From contig NZ_CP157390.1 of assembly GCF_040050925.1 (NCBI RefSeq), forward strand, positions 2,728,001-2,792,000: 64,000 nt of DNA, read 5' to 3'. The notes beneath the pieces are model-generated. The model was not told where the DNA came from. It saw only the letters and a list, made by a program, of their open reading frames with translations, and made no database searches. The translations under genes were made by a program, and so were the position numbers. Source of the stretch: Leifsonia sp. NPDC080035. Lineage in GTDB: Bacteria; Actinomycetota; Actinomycetes; Actinomycetales; Microbacteriaceae. Positions 15,995 to 25,101 of the stretch are shown piece by piece. The stretch's first letter is position 1. Each line of letters opens with the position of its first letter.

Positions 15995-18484
15995 ATGGTT
16001 GGGAACTTGCTGAGCGCCTTCGCAGCTGGGCTTACGACGATCGTGTTCTTGGTCGGCTTCTCGTCAGTGCGGTTGCGTTCTCAGCGTGACAGGGCGATCG
16101 CGCAGTCCGATTCGTTGACCGCTGACCTTATCAGCGCCGAGCGTGACGGGCGCTTGGTCACCGATCGAGATATTCAGCGGACGGCTAATGCGTTTTCCGA
16201 CGCGACCCGCCTGGACCCCATCGGTCGCTGGACGGTTGGATTCACCTGGCTCGTGTTCGCGCTGATGGTGTGTCTACTCATGGCTGCAGTCGTTATCTTC
16301 GGACCAGCGGTCAACCTTCTTGAACTGACTATGGGCAAGGTAGCGATTGCCTTCGTGATGGTCGTGGCGTTCGCCACTGCCACGGTTGGGACTGCCGAAT
16401 ATCAATGGGTAGGGCGTGATCTTCGAGCGCGCGCCGCGCGGAGCCTGATTGGCCAAGTGCGCAAAGCGATAGAGCTACGTGCTTCCGGTGATTTCCACGC
16501 CGCATTACATGCGGCGAATGACATCGCCAAGGCCGTAGAGTCATGGCCATGGGTTTACGCGTTCCGTTCTCAACTTCACGAGGCGCTTGGCTCTAGAACG
16601 CGCGCCGTTGCTGACATTGAGCGAGCGCTCGCGCTTGACCCAGCATCTGTGTGGAACCGGGTAGCTCGGGCCGAGCTCCGCATGAAGGAAGACGATGCAA
16701 CGGGTGCATTGGATGACTTGCGGTCTCTTGGCGACCGACTGCCTGTTGAGCCCACGATACTCAGGCTGCTCGGAAGTGCGCTCAACGCGTCCGGGGCGCG
16801 AGCCGAGGCGATACAGGCATTCGATCGGGCATTGGCGTTGGATCCCAATGATTCAGACACTCGCCTGAGCCGTGGGCGCGTTCTGAGCGGCGGTGACGAT
16901 TCGACCGGACATCACGAGCTACCTGACCTTCTTCGCACGATTGTGCTAGACGAGGGCCAACGTATTGCAGTGGAGGCGGTTGCGAACACCGCACGCAGGC
17001 GACTGCACGAGAACGATCTTGATACCGCTATCGAGGACTTCTCTCTGGTGCTCCAACACGATCCCGACAACGTTGAAGCGTTGGTCTATCGCGGCCTAGC
17101 ACGATCGCGGCGGGGCCAGGTGGATGAATCCACCGCAGACTTTGAGTGCGCGCTGTCCCACGCAGTGAGATTGCCCTGGGTCCTAGAAACGTGGGGAATC
17201 GCGGTTCGCGGTCGTCGGGAACTAGACGCGGCCGACGAATTGTTCAGTCGGTCAATTTCGGCCGGCGGGTCCCGACGAAACTACATGCTTCGCGGTTTGC
17301 TTCGTGAGACACGTGGCAAGCTTGATGAAGCGCGCGGGGACTTTGAATCGGCCCTCGCCATCGAGCCTAACAATCGCGACGTCAAAGCGCATTGTGCCCG
17401 AGTACTCGGACTACTCGGCTCGGCTGAGCGCAGCGAGATCGAGTTTCGAGAACTCACGGAAAAGGACCCGTCGGATGTGCATGCGTTCGAACTGTGGATC
17501 CGAACATTGCTCCAGCTGAAAAACGCCGACGAGGCGTTGGTGATATCCGAATCAGCCTTACGCGAGAATCCCTTCGAAGCTCGACTCTATGAACTCCGTA
17601 GCCGCGTCTACTTCGCGCTAAAGCGGTTCGGCAGTGCACTTTCAGACATCGAGAGTGCGGAGGCGCTTGGTGGCGAAGCGGCGCTCCTGGCTCTCGATCG
17701 CGCCGCCTGCCTGGCAGCGAGTGGGGACATGGAGGCGGCCCTCGCGGCCCTGTCTGTTGTTGCTGATGCTCCGTCGGATTATCAGTTTGCAGCGCTCGCG
17801 AATCGCGCGACGCTTAGGCGCGAAGGAGGCGATGTAGAAGGAAGTCTTGCCGACTTCAGCTCCGCCCTCCTCTTGCGGCCAGAGCACCCCAGGTTGCTGA
17901 TCAGCCGCGGATGCCTACTACTGAGCGAGGGACGGATCGAGGACGCTCGTCTGGACTTCGACGCATCGATTGCTCGTGACCCCGACAACTACATGGCCTA
18001 CTACCATCGGGCACAAACGCGAGAGGCCTTGCACGACCCGAGCGGGCTACTTCAGGACCTAGATCAAATGGACCGAATCTCCGGCGACCCATCTAAGACT
18101 TATGAGTTTCGAGGCTCTGCCCACTTCGCGCTAAAGGAATGGGCCCAAGCTGCATCTTGCTACCGACGAGCGCTCGAAACACTTGAAGGCGATGAAGCGC
18201 TGAACATTATGTCTACACTCGCCGCGGTTTACGACAATTCCGGCGACTTCGAAGATGCTGAGGCGTTGCTTCGTCAAGTAGTCCAACGGCGCCCGGAACC
18301 AAGCGAAAGGTTGCGTCTGGGCATCGCTCTGAGCCAACTTGGCCGAAGCGACGACGCGAGGCGAGAGTTTGTTGAGGTCAAGGAGGCTCTCGGCGAGAGG
18401 GCAGAAGAAGTATTCCGTGCGAACATCGTGCCTGGCGTGCTGCTCGAAGAGGCGGCAGTGTTCTCGGACTGGAAATCCGCGTAG
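15995..18484 (+). CDS. Membrane-anchored TPR-repeat protein (inserted orphan gene)
   Basis: An 829-residue protein. The N-terminus has three hydrophobic segments: LLSAFAAGLTTIVFLVGF, then after a soluble helical stretch FTWLVFALMVCLLMAAVVIF, then VAIAFVMVVAFATATVG. The remaining 650 or so residues are at least fifteen tetratricopeptide-like units, with recurring ALALDP, GLARSRRGQVDESTADFECAL and FRGSAHFALKEWAQAASCYRRAL patterns. TPR arrays form protein-binding solenoids, so this is a membrane-tethered scaffold rather than an obvious enzyme. Base composition is clearly poorer in GC than the neighbours. The gene fills the segment between two 22-bp direct repeats, ending 1 nt before the right copy. 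ATG 15995 has no good ribosome site. No partner gene is adjacent and no function is assignable. Confidence 0.8.
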   Translation: MVGNLLSAFAAGLTTIVFLVGFSSVRLRSQRDRAIAQSDSLTADLISAERDGRLVTDRDIQRTANAFSDATRLDPIGRWTVGFTWLVFALMVCLLMAAVVIFGPAVNLLELTMGKVAIAFVMVVAFATATVGTAEYQWVGRDLRARAARSLIGQVRKAIELRASGDFHAALHAANDIAKAVESWPWVYAFRSQLHEALGSRTRAVADIERALALDPASVWNRVARAELRMKEDDATGALDDLRSLGDRLPVEPTILRLLGSALNASGARAEAIQAFDRALALDPNDSDTRLSRGRVLSGGDDSTGHHELPDLLRTIVLDEGQRIAVEAVANTARRRLHENDLDTAIEDFSLVLQHDPDNVEALVYRGLARSRRGQVDESTADFECALSHAVRLPWVLETWGIAVRGRRELDAADELFSRSISAGGSRRNYMLRGLLRETRGKLDEARGDFESALAIEPNNRDVKAHCARVLGLLGSAERSEIEFRELTEKDPSDVHAFELWIRTLLQLKNADEALVISESALRENPFEARLYELRSRVYFALKRFGSALSDIESAEALGGEAALLALDRAACLAASGDMEAALAALSVVADAPSDYQFAALANRATLRREGGDVEGSLADFSSALLLRPEHPRLLISRGCLLLSEGRIEDARLDFDASIARDPDNYMAYYHRAQTREALHDPSGLLQDLDQMDRISGDPSKTYEFRGSAHFALKEWAQAASCYRRALETLEGDEALNIMSTLAAVYDNSGDFEDAEALLRQVVQRRPEPSERLRLGIALSQLGRSDDARREFVEVKEALGERAEEVFRANIVPGVLLEEAAVFSDWKSA

Positions 18485-18485
18485 T

Positions 18486-18507
18486 TCGAGGATACGAGGT
18501 CGGTCAG
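18486..18507. repeat. 22-bp direct repeat, right copy
   Basis: Identical to 15920-15941. It contains the stop codon of the HD-domain gene (18504-18506, complement strand), so this copy is probably the native one and the left copy the duplicate. Confidence 0.9.
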
Positions 18508-19106
18508 CCGAGCGCTTCCAGCGGGTTCTCGGCCAGCTTGCGCGCGACGCCGCGGTCGACGATCCGCCGCGCAGCGGTGTCCGGCTTGCGCGCGGCCTGG
18601 TCGGTGACGCACGCCGTGAACTCGGCGGCGAGCTCCAGCCGCGGGTAGGCGGCGATGACCTCGCGCCGGAAGTCGAGCGGCAGTGCGTCCGGGCGCACCC
18701 CCGAGATGTCGAGCGCGGTCGCCACCTCGAGCAGGTGGCCCTCGGGGTCGAACGCCGGGTCCACCTCCGGCCAGTTGTGCCGCACGACGACCTCGTGGGC
18801 ACGGATGCGGCGCTCCGGCGGCCAGCCGGCCCCCGCGGTGAGCGCCTTCGCGACGTGTCCGCCCGCGTCCTCGTAGGCGAGGGCGACGTTGTCGAATGCG
18901 GGCACGATGCCGATGTCGTGGAGCAGCGCCGAGACGTAGAGGAGCTCGTGGTCGATGCCGTGCATCCCCTCGATGATCGCGAATCCCTCTGCCCACAGCC
19001 AGGAGCGGTGCACGTGGTTCAGGAGCGACGGGGTGTGGTACTCGGCGGCGATGTCGCGGGCCGCGCGGGCGGCGGCGGTGTCGGGGACGGGGATGTCGGT
19101 CAGCAT
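18504..19106 (-). CDS. HD-domain metal-dependent phosphohydrolase-like protein
   Basis: A 200-residue protein with NHVHRSWLW, then YVSALLHDIG carrying the HD doublet, and a later D in ATALDISGVR, the spacing of a metal-binding HD fold. The N-terminal pattern resembles the cyanamide hydratase-like branch of HD proteins, but substrate is not predictable. ATG at 19106 is preceded at 6 nt by CAGGAT, a plausible -10 for leaderless expression. It is separated from the DUF917-operon alcohol dehydrogenase by a 184-bp repeat-bearing gap. The glycosylase gene probably followed it directly before the TPR insertion. Confidence 0.8.
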   Translation of the reverse strand: MLTDIPVPDTAAARAARDIAAEYHTPSLLNHVHRSWLWAEGFAIIEGMHGIDHELLYVSALLHDIGIVPAFDNVALAYEDAGGHVAKALTAGAGWPPERRIRAHEVVVRHNWPEVDPAFDPEGHLLEVATALDISGVRPDALPLDFRREVIAAYPRLELAAEFTACVTDQAARKPDTAARRIVDRGVARKLAENPLEALG

Positions 19107-19173
19107 GGCTCCATCCTGGCGTCCCGCGCCGCACAGATCCGGCCGGACGCCCGCGAAATCCGGACGAAGTGGG

Positions 19174-19274
19174 GCGTCGGAAAGGGAGGAGGCCGGGCGC
19201 GCCACGCCGGGGTGGTGCGGGGAACGGAGGACATCCGAGGCGAGCACGAGCGGGAAGTCCTCCCTTACCGACGC
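19174..19274. repeat. Dispersed palindromic repeat, family C (copy 1)
   Basis: GCGTCGGAAAGGGAGGA at 19174-19190 pairs with TCCTCCCTTACCGACGC at 19258-19274 (16 of 17 bp). The interior carries GAGGACATCCG, also present in copy 2 at 58766-58866. It lies just past the last gene of the DUF917 operon and before the HD gene, so it probably terminates the operon. The remaining 184-bp gap holds nothing else I recognise. Confidence 0.7.
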
Positions 19275-19290
19275 GGCGGGTGGAGGGAGG

Positions 19291-20319
19291 TCAGTCGAGG
19301 TCGGGGTGCAGGACGGTGACGCCCGCGGGCGGGGCGGCTGGCAGCAGCACGGCGGCCTGTGCCAGCCCGACCGGAGCCGCGAGCAGGTCCTGCGGGCGCA
19401 CCGCGCCGGAGGCGACCATGGCCAGCATGGCGGGATAGTCGGCGGCGGCCATGCCGTGGCTGCCGAGCAGGTCCAGCTCCCAGGCGATCGCGCGGTCGAG
19501 GGGGAGGACCGGCATGGCGTCGCCCGCCAGCAGGCCGATCTGCACGTGCCTGCCGAGCCGGCGCAGCGAGAGCACGGAGGCGGTGGCGGTCTCCGCCGAG
19601 CCGACCGCGTCGATCGACACGTGCGCGCCGCCGCCGGTCAGCGCGGCGATCGCGTCCGGTGCATCAGCTCCCGCCTCCACGGCGTGCTCGGCCCCGAGTC
19701 GTGTGGCCAGCTCACGGGCGGCGGCCGACGGGTCCACCGCGATCGGCCGCGCGCCGAGCGCGCGCGCGATCGTGATCGCACTGAGGCCGACGCCGCCAGC
19801 GCCGTACACGGCCATCCACTCGCCCGGCTGGATGCGCGCCCGCGCGGTCACCGCCCGGTACGCGGTGGCGAACCGGCAGCCGAGCGACGCGGCGGCGTCG
19901 TCCCCGACCTCGTCCGGCACCGCGACCAGGTTGAGGTCGGCCGCGCGGACCGCGACGAGCTCGGCGTGAGAACCCCAGTGCGTGAAGCCGGGCTGGGTCT
20001 GGTCCGGGCACACCTGCGCGCGCCCGGACAGGCACCACTCGCAACGCCCGCAGCCGTTCACGAACGGCGCCGTCACCCGGTCGCCGACGCGCCAGCGGGT
20101 GACGCCCGCCCCCACCGCGGCGACTGTCCCGGCGAACTCGTGGCCGGGGACGTGCGGCAGGTGCACGGTGTCGTCGTGCCCCGCCCAGGCGTGCCGGTCG
20201 CTGCGGCAGAGTCCGGAGGTGGCGACCCGCACGAGCGCGCCGCCCTCCGGCAGCTCCGGCTCCGGCACGTCGGCGACGGACACGGGTCCGCCGAATCGCT
20301 CGTAGAGGAGGGCTCTCAT
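19291..20319 (-). CDS. Zinc-dependent alcohol dehydrogenase (MDR family)
   Basis: A 342-residue medium-chain dehydrogenase. The catalytic zinc region TSGLCRSDRHAW and GHEFAGTVAAVG are followed by the structural-zinc cysteines in CGRCEWCLSGRAQVC and the Rossmann motif VYGAGGVGLSAI. It should oxidise an alcohol, or reduce an aldehyde, with NAD(P). It is the last gene of the seven-gene DUF917 operon; its ATG shares one base with the TGA of the PucR gene (TGATG), so translation is coupled. A role in processing a catabolic intermediate is inferred only from this position. Confidence 0.87.
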   Translation of the reverse strand: MRALLYERFGGPVSVADVPEPELPEGGALVRVATSGLCRSDRHAWAGHDDTVHLPHVPGHEFAGTVAAVGAGVTRWRVGDRVTAPFVNGCGRCEWCLSGRAQVCPDQTQPGFTHWGSHAELVAVRAADLNLVAVPDEVGDDAAASLGCRFATAYRAVTARARIQPGEWMAVYGAGGVGLSAITIARALGARPIAVDPSAAARELATRLGAEHAVEAGADAPDAIAALTGGGAHVSIDAVGSAETATASVLSLRRLGRHVQIGLLAGDAMPVLPLDRAIAWELDLLGSHGMAAADYPAMLAMVASGAVRPQDLLAAPVGLAQAAVLLPAAPPAGVTVLHPDLD

Positions 20320-21848
20320 CAGGCTCCGTTCGGTCGGGGGCGCAGGGCGCGGCAGGCGAGGTGGACGGCGAGACGGGTCTCGGAATCGGCGAGGTCGAGG
20401 CCGAGCAGCTCCTGCGCACGAGCGACCCGGGCGGAGACGGTGTTGCGGTGCAGGCCGAGCGCGTCGGCCGTCGCGGCGATGCCGGACTCGTGGTCGAGGT
20501 AGGCGGTGAGCGTCTCCATGAGCTCCGGGCCGCGTGCGACCAGCGGAGCCAGCAGCGACTCGGCGGCGGGAACGAAGGTGTCGCTCTCCGTCCAGGACAG
20601 CAGGAGCTGCTCCAGGCCGAGCGCGTCGATCCGCACGAACCAGCCGGTCGCCGAGCGGCTCGCCGCGATGCGGGCAGCGTCGGCCGCGCCGTCGATCGTC
20701 GCGATCAGCCCGGCGGAGCCGCTCTCGAGCGTCCCGACCCCCGTCGCGACGTTGAAGACCCGACGGGCGGCGGTGTGCAGGGCGCGGACGGCGGCGACCG
20801 CCTCCTCCACCCGGCCGGGCGACGGAGGCGCGGAGAACGAGATCCAGCCGGTGACGCCGCGTCCGCTCGTCGCGGCGTGCGAGTCGACCGGTAGCGCGGC
20901 GAGCTCGCGCGTGACGAGCCGGAGCAGTTGCAGGGTGTCGACGCGGCCGCGGCCGACGATGCGGAAGCCGAGGTGGTAGCCGGCCGTCCGCCAGCCGCGC
21001 TCCAGCATCCGCTGCTCGAGCTCGGTGTCCCTGCTGTCGCGCTCCTCCAGGAAGTCGCGGAGCAGGCCGGAGGCGACGGCGGCGTCGTTCACGTCGGCGA
21101 CCTCGTCGATGAGGATGCGCGCGGCCACGGCGGGCATCGCCACCTCTGCGGCCACGGCCAGGGCGCTCAGCTGCTGCGGCCCGAGCCCGTGGCCGAACAC
21201 CGCGAGCCGGAGGCCCGCGCGGCTCGGGGAGTCGACGTGGACGGAGGCAGCGGCGCCCGCGTCGACGGAGACCGTGTCGAGCCAGGGCCCGAAGTCGATG
21301 GCCGCGTGCACGTCCTCGGGAAGTCGGCCGCCCGCCTGCAGTAGCACGCCCTCCGCGTCGATCAGCGCGACACCGTGGCCGACGCTGGCGGAGAGGTGGC
21401 GCAGCAGGTCGGCGAGGTTGTCCGCCGGGTACTCGATGGACTGCGCGACGCGGCGCACATAGCCGAGCGTGAGCGCATCCCTCGCCTCCAGCAGCTCCCA
21501 GCCCGCGCGCGCCAGCGCGATCGGGTCGTCGGCCGCGAGCAGGTCGATGCCGAGCCGGGCGGCGAGGATGCGGCTGCCGCCGCCGAACACTTCCGCACCG
21601 GGCAGCGCGAGCGCGCGGAAGCCGCGGTCGCGCACGCGACGGAGGAGCGCGTCCTGCTGCCACGACGCGGGCGGCGGGGCCGAGGTGAGCACGGCGAGGG
21701 CGCCGTCGCCGTCGGCGGGGAGCGCCGACTCGTCCGCGGCGACGACCATGTCGCGCCACGCGGCGGTGCCGCCGGGACCGGCGACGGCGCGCAGTCCGCC
21801 GTTCGCGGGATGCGCGAGCAGCGCGCCGAGGTCGAGCTGCGGGCTCAC
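20319..21848 (-). CDS. PucR-family transcriptional regulator
   Basis: A 509-residue regulator. The C-terminal HTH_30 domain is clear: TLTAYLDHESGIAATADAL then GLHRNTVSARVARAQELLGL, the PucR/CdaR signature. The middle resembles a GGDEF-like sensor domain, and the N-terminus is a weakly conserved effector domain. PucR-type proteins regulate purine, allantoin and related nitrogen-compound catabolism, which fits the NCS1 permease and hydantoinase in the same operon. The GTG start overlaps the upstream DUF917 stop (GTGA). The tandem direct repeat at 28159-28202, upstream of the first gene of the operon, is the best candidate binding site. Confidence 0.85.
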   Translation of the reverse strand: MSPQLDLGALLAHPANGGLRAVAGPGGTAAWRDMVVAADESALPADGDGALAVLTSAPPPASWQQDALLRRVRDRGFRALALPGAEVFGGGSRILAARLGIDLLAADDPIALARAGWELLEARDALTLGYVRRVAQSIEYPADNLADLLRHLSASVGHGVALIDAEGVLLQAGGRLPEDVHAAIDFGPWLDTVSVDAGAAASVHVDSPSRAGLRLAVFGHGLGPQQLSALAVAAEVAMPAVAARILIDEVADVNDAAVASGLLRDFLEERDSRDTELEQRMLERGWRTAGYHLGFRIVGRGRVDTLQLLRLVTRELAALPVDSHAATSGRGVTGWISFSAPPSPGRVEEAVAAVRALHTAARRVFNVATGVGTLESGSAGLIATIDGAADAARIAASRSATGWFVRIDALGLEQLLLSWTESDTFVPAAESLLAPLVARGPELMETLTAYLDHESGIAATADALGLHRNTVSARVARAQELLGLDLADSETRLAVHLACRALRPRPNGA

Positions 21849-22873
21849 GCGCCCACCTCCAGCCCGGAGAGGCCGAAGGCCGCCGGGGTCACGTGCCGCA
21901 GGCGCTCCGGCGCCTCCAGCCACCAGCCCGGCGCCGGCAGCGCGATGACGGCGACGTGCCGCGCGAGCGTGATCGCGTCCGCCTGCAGGATGTCGCGGGA
22001 GATCGTGTCCAGAGCGACGATGATCTCCGGCGAGGCGGCGACCGTCTCGCCGTCGCGGACGAACGCCAGCAGCTCCGAGCGCGCGACGACCCGGAGCACC
22101 GCGCCGTCGTCGCCCGTCAGCTCCACGGCGCTGGCGAACGGGTCGTCCGGAGCCGGATCGATCGCGGTCACGCGCCCTGCGCCGAGCAGCCGGCCGCCGA
22201 GCGCCGCCGCGAGGTCGCCGAGGGCGAGGGCGGGGTCGCCGGCGGCCTCCCCGAGGCCGAGCGCGCGCGAGTAGGTCCCGGTCACCGCGTGCTCCAGCAG
22301 GTCGCCCACGGTGAACCCGGCGATGAGGACGGCGCCCGCCCCTCCCGCCTGAACGATGGAGGAGCGGACCAGCGCCTCCACATCGGAGGGGCGGGCGGAG
22401 TCGATCACGGCGACTCCGCGTCCGGTGTCGCAGACGGCGATCACGCCGGGAACCGCGTCCACCAGCAGGGAGAGCTGGTCGAGGCGGGGCAGTGCGCGGC
22501 CCATGAAGTCCGCGTCCACGAGGGCGTGCGAGCCCGCCAGCAGGAGCGGGGTCAGGCCGTTCAGCCCTGCCCCTTCGAGCGCGCAGACGGCCGCCGCCGT
22601 CCCGCCGGTCCAGCGCTCGGCCGCCTCCACCAGCGGGCCGAACACGTCGGCCGCGGGGATACGCTCCGCCAGCAGGTAGGTCGAGCCGGCGAAGGCCGCC
22701 GCGACGCACGGCGTCGCCGGGTCGAGGTCGGCGACCGCGTGCAGCGGGAGCGGCCAGATCGGGGCGTCGGCGACCATCAGCTCGAGCATGGTGGTGCCGC
22801 CGCCCCCGCCGGAGCCGAGCAGCGAGAAGCCCCTCCCGAGCGCGGCGAGGCGCTCGCGCCCGAGGATGTCCAT
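21845..22873 (-). CDS. DUF917-family protein, divergent paralogue (S-methyl-thiohydantoin desulfurase-like)
   Basis: A 342-residue DUF917 protein and the most divergent of three tandem paralogues. It keeps the N-terminal GSGGGGGTTML glycine-rich loop and the ALVDADFMGRALPRLDQ motif that corresponds to VDADGMGRAFPEL in the other two. Pfam associates this family with S-methyl thiohydantoin desulfurase; I recall the link but the reaction here is inference. An 18-nt gap separates it from the preceding DUF917 gene, and TACCCT lies 6 nt before its ATG, so it may also have an internal leaderless promoter. Its stop overlaps the PucR start. Confidence 0.82.
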   Translation of the reverse strand: MDILGRERLAALGRGFSLLGSGGGGGTTMLELMVADAPIWPLPLHAVADLDPATPCVAAAFAGSTYLLAERIPAADVFGPLVEAAERWTGGTAAAVCALEGAGLNGLTPLLLAGSHALVDADFMGRALPRLDQLSLLVDAVPGVIAVCDTGRGVAVIDSARPSDVEALVRSSIVQAGGAGAVLIAGFTVGDLLEHAVTGTYSRALGLGEAAGDPALALGDLAAALGGRLLGAGRVTAIDPAPDDPFASAVELTGDDGAVLRVVARSELLAFVRDGETVAASPEIIVALDTISRDILQADAITLARHVAVIALPAPGWWLEAPERLRHVTPAAFGLSGLEVGA

Positions 22874-22891
22874 GCAACCAGGGTAGGTGCG

Positions 22892-24010
22892 TCAGGCCGT
22901 GCGGTGCTGAGCGAGGAGGTCGCGGGACTCGACGGGCACGAACGGCTCGTCCAGTCCGAACGCGCCGGGGCCGAACGCGGCGAGCGCCTCCGGCGTCCGC
23001 ATCATCTCCGGCGTGGAGATGCCCAGCACACGCACCCGCTGGCCGTAGCGCAGCCCCTCGGTCGTGATCGGCTCGCCCGACTCGATGTCGGTCACGCAGA
23101 TCAGGTCAGGGACGATCGCGACGACCTCGCCGTCGCGGCGCGCCACCAGGTTCTCGTTCTGGAAGTGCAGCTGCAGCTCCGAGCCGTCCTGGTCCAGGGA
23201 GGAGACCGTCGCACGGCCCTTCGCGAAGCCGTCCGTCGTGCGCCGCTCCACGTCGACGACCTTGCCCGCGAAGAGCTCGCGCACCTCGGAGTAGAGGGTC
23301 GTCGACAGGGTCTGCGCGATCGCATCGAACGGGGAGCGGTGCCCCTCCCTGGCCTCTCGGATGGCGCGTCCCAGGGCGAGCGCCATCGAGATCGTGCGGG
23401 GAACGGCCGTGCGGCGCACGTCAGCCCCCGTCGTCGCGTACTCGGCGATGTGCCCGACGCCGCCGAGCCGGATGGTCACGCCGCGCGCGAGCCACTCCAT
23501 CTGCCGGTCGTCGTCGCCGGTGTCGATCAGCACGGTCTCGCCGCGCTCGCCGGCCAGCGCCAGCGGCGAGCCGTGCACGCCGTACACGGCGAACGTCTCC
23601 ATCGAGAGCTCGGGGAACGCGCGTCCCATGCCGTCCGCGTCCACGACAGGGAGGCCGGTCTCTGCGGCGACGATGAGCGGGATCATCGAGTTGATGCCGC
23701 CGCACTCGATGGGCATGGTGGCGTCGGCGCGACGGCCGAGGTGCTGCTCCAGCGTCCGCAGCGCGAGCGTCGGCTCGGTGCCGGCCGGGATCTTCTCGAC
23801 CATGACGGTGGGCGCGCCCATCTGGGCGGTCGGGATGACGAACAGGTCGTCGGCGAGCTCGTCGGGATCGAGGATGGTGATGCCGCGGTCTCCGAGCACC
23901 TGCTCGACGAGCATCTGGCCGATGTACGGGTCCCCGCCGCCCCCGGTGCCGAGCAGCGTGGCGCCGCGGGCGAGGTCGGGCAGGTCGGCGGCGGTCAGCG
24001 TCCAGCTCAT
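22892..24010 (-). CDS. DUF917-family protein, paralogue 2
   Basis: A 372-residue protein beginning MSWTLTAADLPDLARGA and the GTGGGGDPYIG loop, followed by AQMGAPTVMVEKIP, ECGGINSM and VDADGMGRAFPEL, the conserved core of DUF917. The C-terminal domain has SGEPITTEGLRYGQRVRV, shared with its neighbour. It is clearly a tandem duplicate of the gene at 24007-25101, differing mainly in residues lining the conserved loops (ECGGINS here, EVGGVNS there). The ATG overlaps the upstream TGA (ATGA). The three paralogues may form hetero-oligomers or act on successive substrates; the sequence does not decide. Confidence 0.87.
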   Translation of the reverse strand: MSWTLTAADLPDLARGATLLGTGGGGDPYIGQMLVEQVLGDRGITILDPDELADDLFVIPTAQMGAPTVMVEKIPAGTEPTLALRTLEQHLGRRADATMPIECGGINSMIPLIVAAETGLPVVDADGMGRAFPELSMETFAVYGVHGSPLALAGERGETVLIDTGDDDRQMEWLARGVTIRLGGVGHIAEYATTGADVRRTAVPRTISMALALGRAIREAREGHRSPFDAIAQTLSTTLYSEVRELFAGKVVDVERRTTDGFAKGRATVSSLDQDGSELQLHFQNENLVARRDGEVVAIVPDLICVTDIESGEPITTEGLRYGQRVRVLGISTPEMMRTPEALAAFGPGAFGLDEPFVPVESRDLLAQHRTA

Positions 24011-25101
24011 GCGACCGCCCCCGCGAGCGCGCCCTCCGGCGTGCCATCGAAGCGGTGCGACGGCACGTCGTAGCCGAAGTAGCCGGGACCGACCATCGCG
24101 AGCGCGGCCTCCTGGTGCCAGCGCGGGTCGCTCGGCGCCGCGACGACGCGGACCCGCTGGCCGTAGCGCAGACCCTCCGTCGTGATCGGCTCGCCGCTCT
24201 CGGCGTCGAGCACGATGATGAGGTCCGGCGTCGTGACGAAGACCTCGTCGTCGGTGCGGGCGATCAGGTGCTCGTTCTGGAACGACAGCGTCAGTGTGCC
24301 TGCGTCGCCCTCGATCCTGGCGCGTCCGCGCGCGAAGCCGGCAGTCGTCCCGCGCTCGACGTCGACGACTTTGCCGCCGAAGAACTCGCGGCCGTCCAGA
24401 AGCGCCACGGTCGCGGAGACCGGGTCCGTCTTCTCCGCCCGCGCGCGGGCGATGCCGGAGCCGATGTCCACGCAGTGCTGCAGCGAACCGGGCACGAGCG
24501 CCTCCCGGGCGACGGGCCCCGGCATCGGGAAGCCGGAGATCATGATGGAGCAGCCCATCTCGACGCACGCGACGCGGGCGATCCGCTCCGTCCAGTGGTT
24601 GTCCACGGTCTGCAGCACGCCCACGTTGCCCTTCTCGTCGCTGAACGCGAGCGGGGAGGCGGTGACGCCGTACAGGGTGGGCAGCACCATCTGCAGCTCG
24701 GGGAAGGCGCGTCCCATCCCGTCCGCGTCGATCAGCGGCAGCCCGAGGGCGGCCGCGGCGGCGACGGGGATGGTGGAGTTCACGCCGCCGACCTCGGCGC
24801 AGGCGACGTGCGTCACCGGGCGGCCGAGGTAGGTGCCGAGGGCGTTCACGGGCGCGATGACCTCGTCGAGGCTGGGCAGCTTCTCCACCATCACCGTCGG
24901 GGCACCCATCATCGCGACGGTGAGCACGAGCGCGTCGTCCGGCACCTCGTCGAGGCCGACCACCGTGACGGGACCGTGCACCGCGAGCGCCTGCCGGGCG
25001 AGCAGCGAGCCGATGTACGGGTCACCGCCGCCTCCGGTGCCGAGCACCGCTGCGCCGCGGGCGAGGTCGTCGATGCGATCGGCGGTCAGCGTCCAGCTCA
25101 T
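24007..25101 (-). CDS. DUF917-family protein, paralogue 1
   Basis: A 364-residue protein with MSWTLTADRIDDLARGA, GTGGGGDPYIGSLL, VAMMGAPTVMVEKLP, AEVGGVNSTIP and IDADGMGRAFPELQM. These are the family-defining DUF917 blocks; the C-terminus contains SGEPITTEGLRYGQRVRV. It follows the hydantoinase/oxoprolinase gene with an ATGA overlap. The linkage of DUF917 with a hydantoinase A-type ATPase and an NCS1 permease points to uptake and opening of a five-membered amide ring such as a hydantoin or thiohydantoin. The exact chemistry is inference. Confidence 0.87.
   Translation of the reverse strand: MSWTLTADRIDDLARGAAVLGTGGGGDPYIGSLLARQALAVHGPVTVVGLDEVPDDALVLTVAMMGAPTVMVEKLPSLDEVIAPVNALGTYLGRPVTHVACAEVGGVNSTIPVAAAAALGLPLIDADGMGRAFPELQMVLPTLYGVTASPLAFSDEKGNVGVLQTVDNHWTERIARVACVEMGCSIMISGFPMPGPVAREALVPGSLQHCVDIGSGIARARAEKTDPVSATVALLDGREFFGGKVVDVERGTTAGFARGRARIEGDAGTLTLSFQNEHLIARTDDEVFVTTPDLIIVLDAESGEPITTEGLRYGQRVRVVAAPSDPRWHQEAALAMVGPGYFGYDVPSHRFDGTPEGALAGAVA

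Noticed and set aside
15942..18485. Terminal inverted repeats that would mark the TPR segment as an insertion sequence
   Set aside because: The inner ends do not match each other in inverted orientation, and no transposase is encoded; only the outer 22-bp direct repeats are real.
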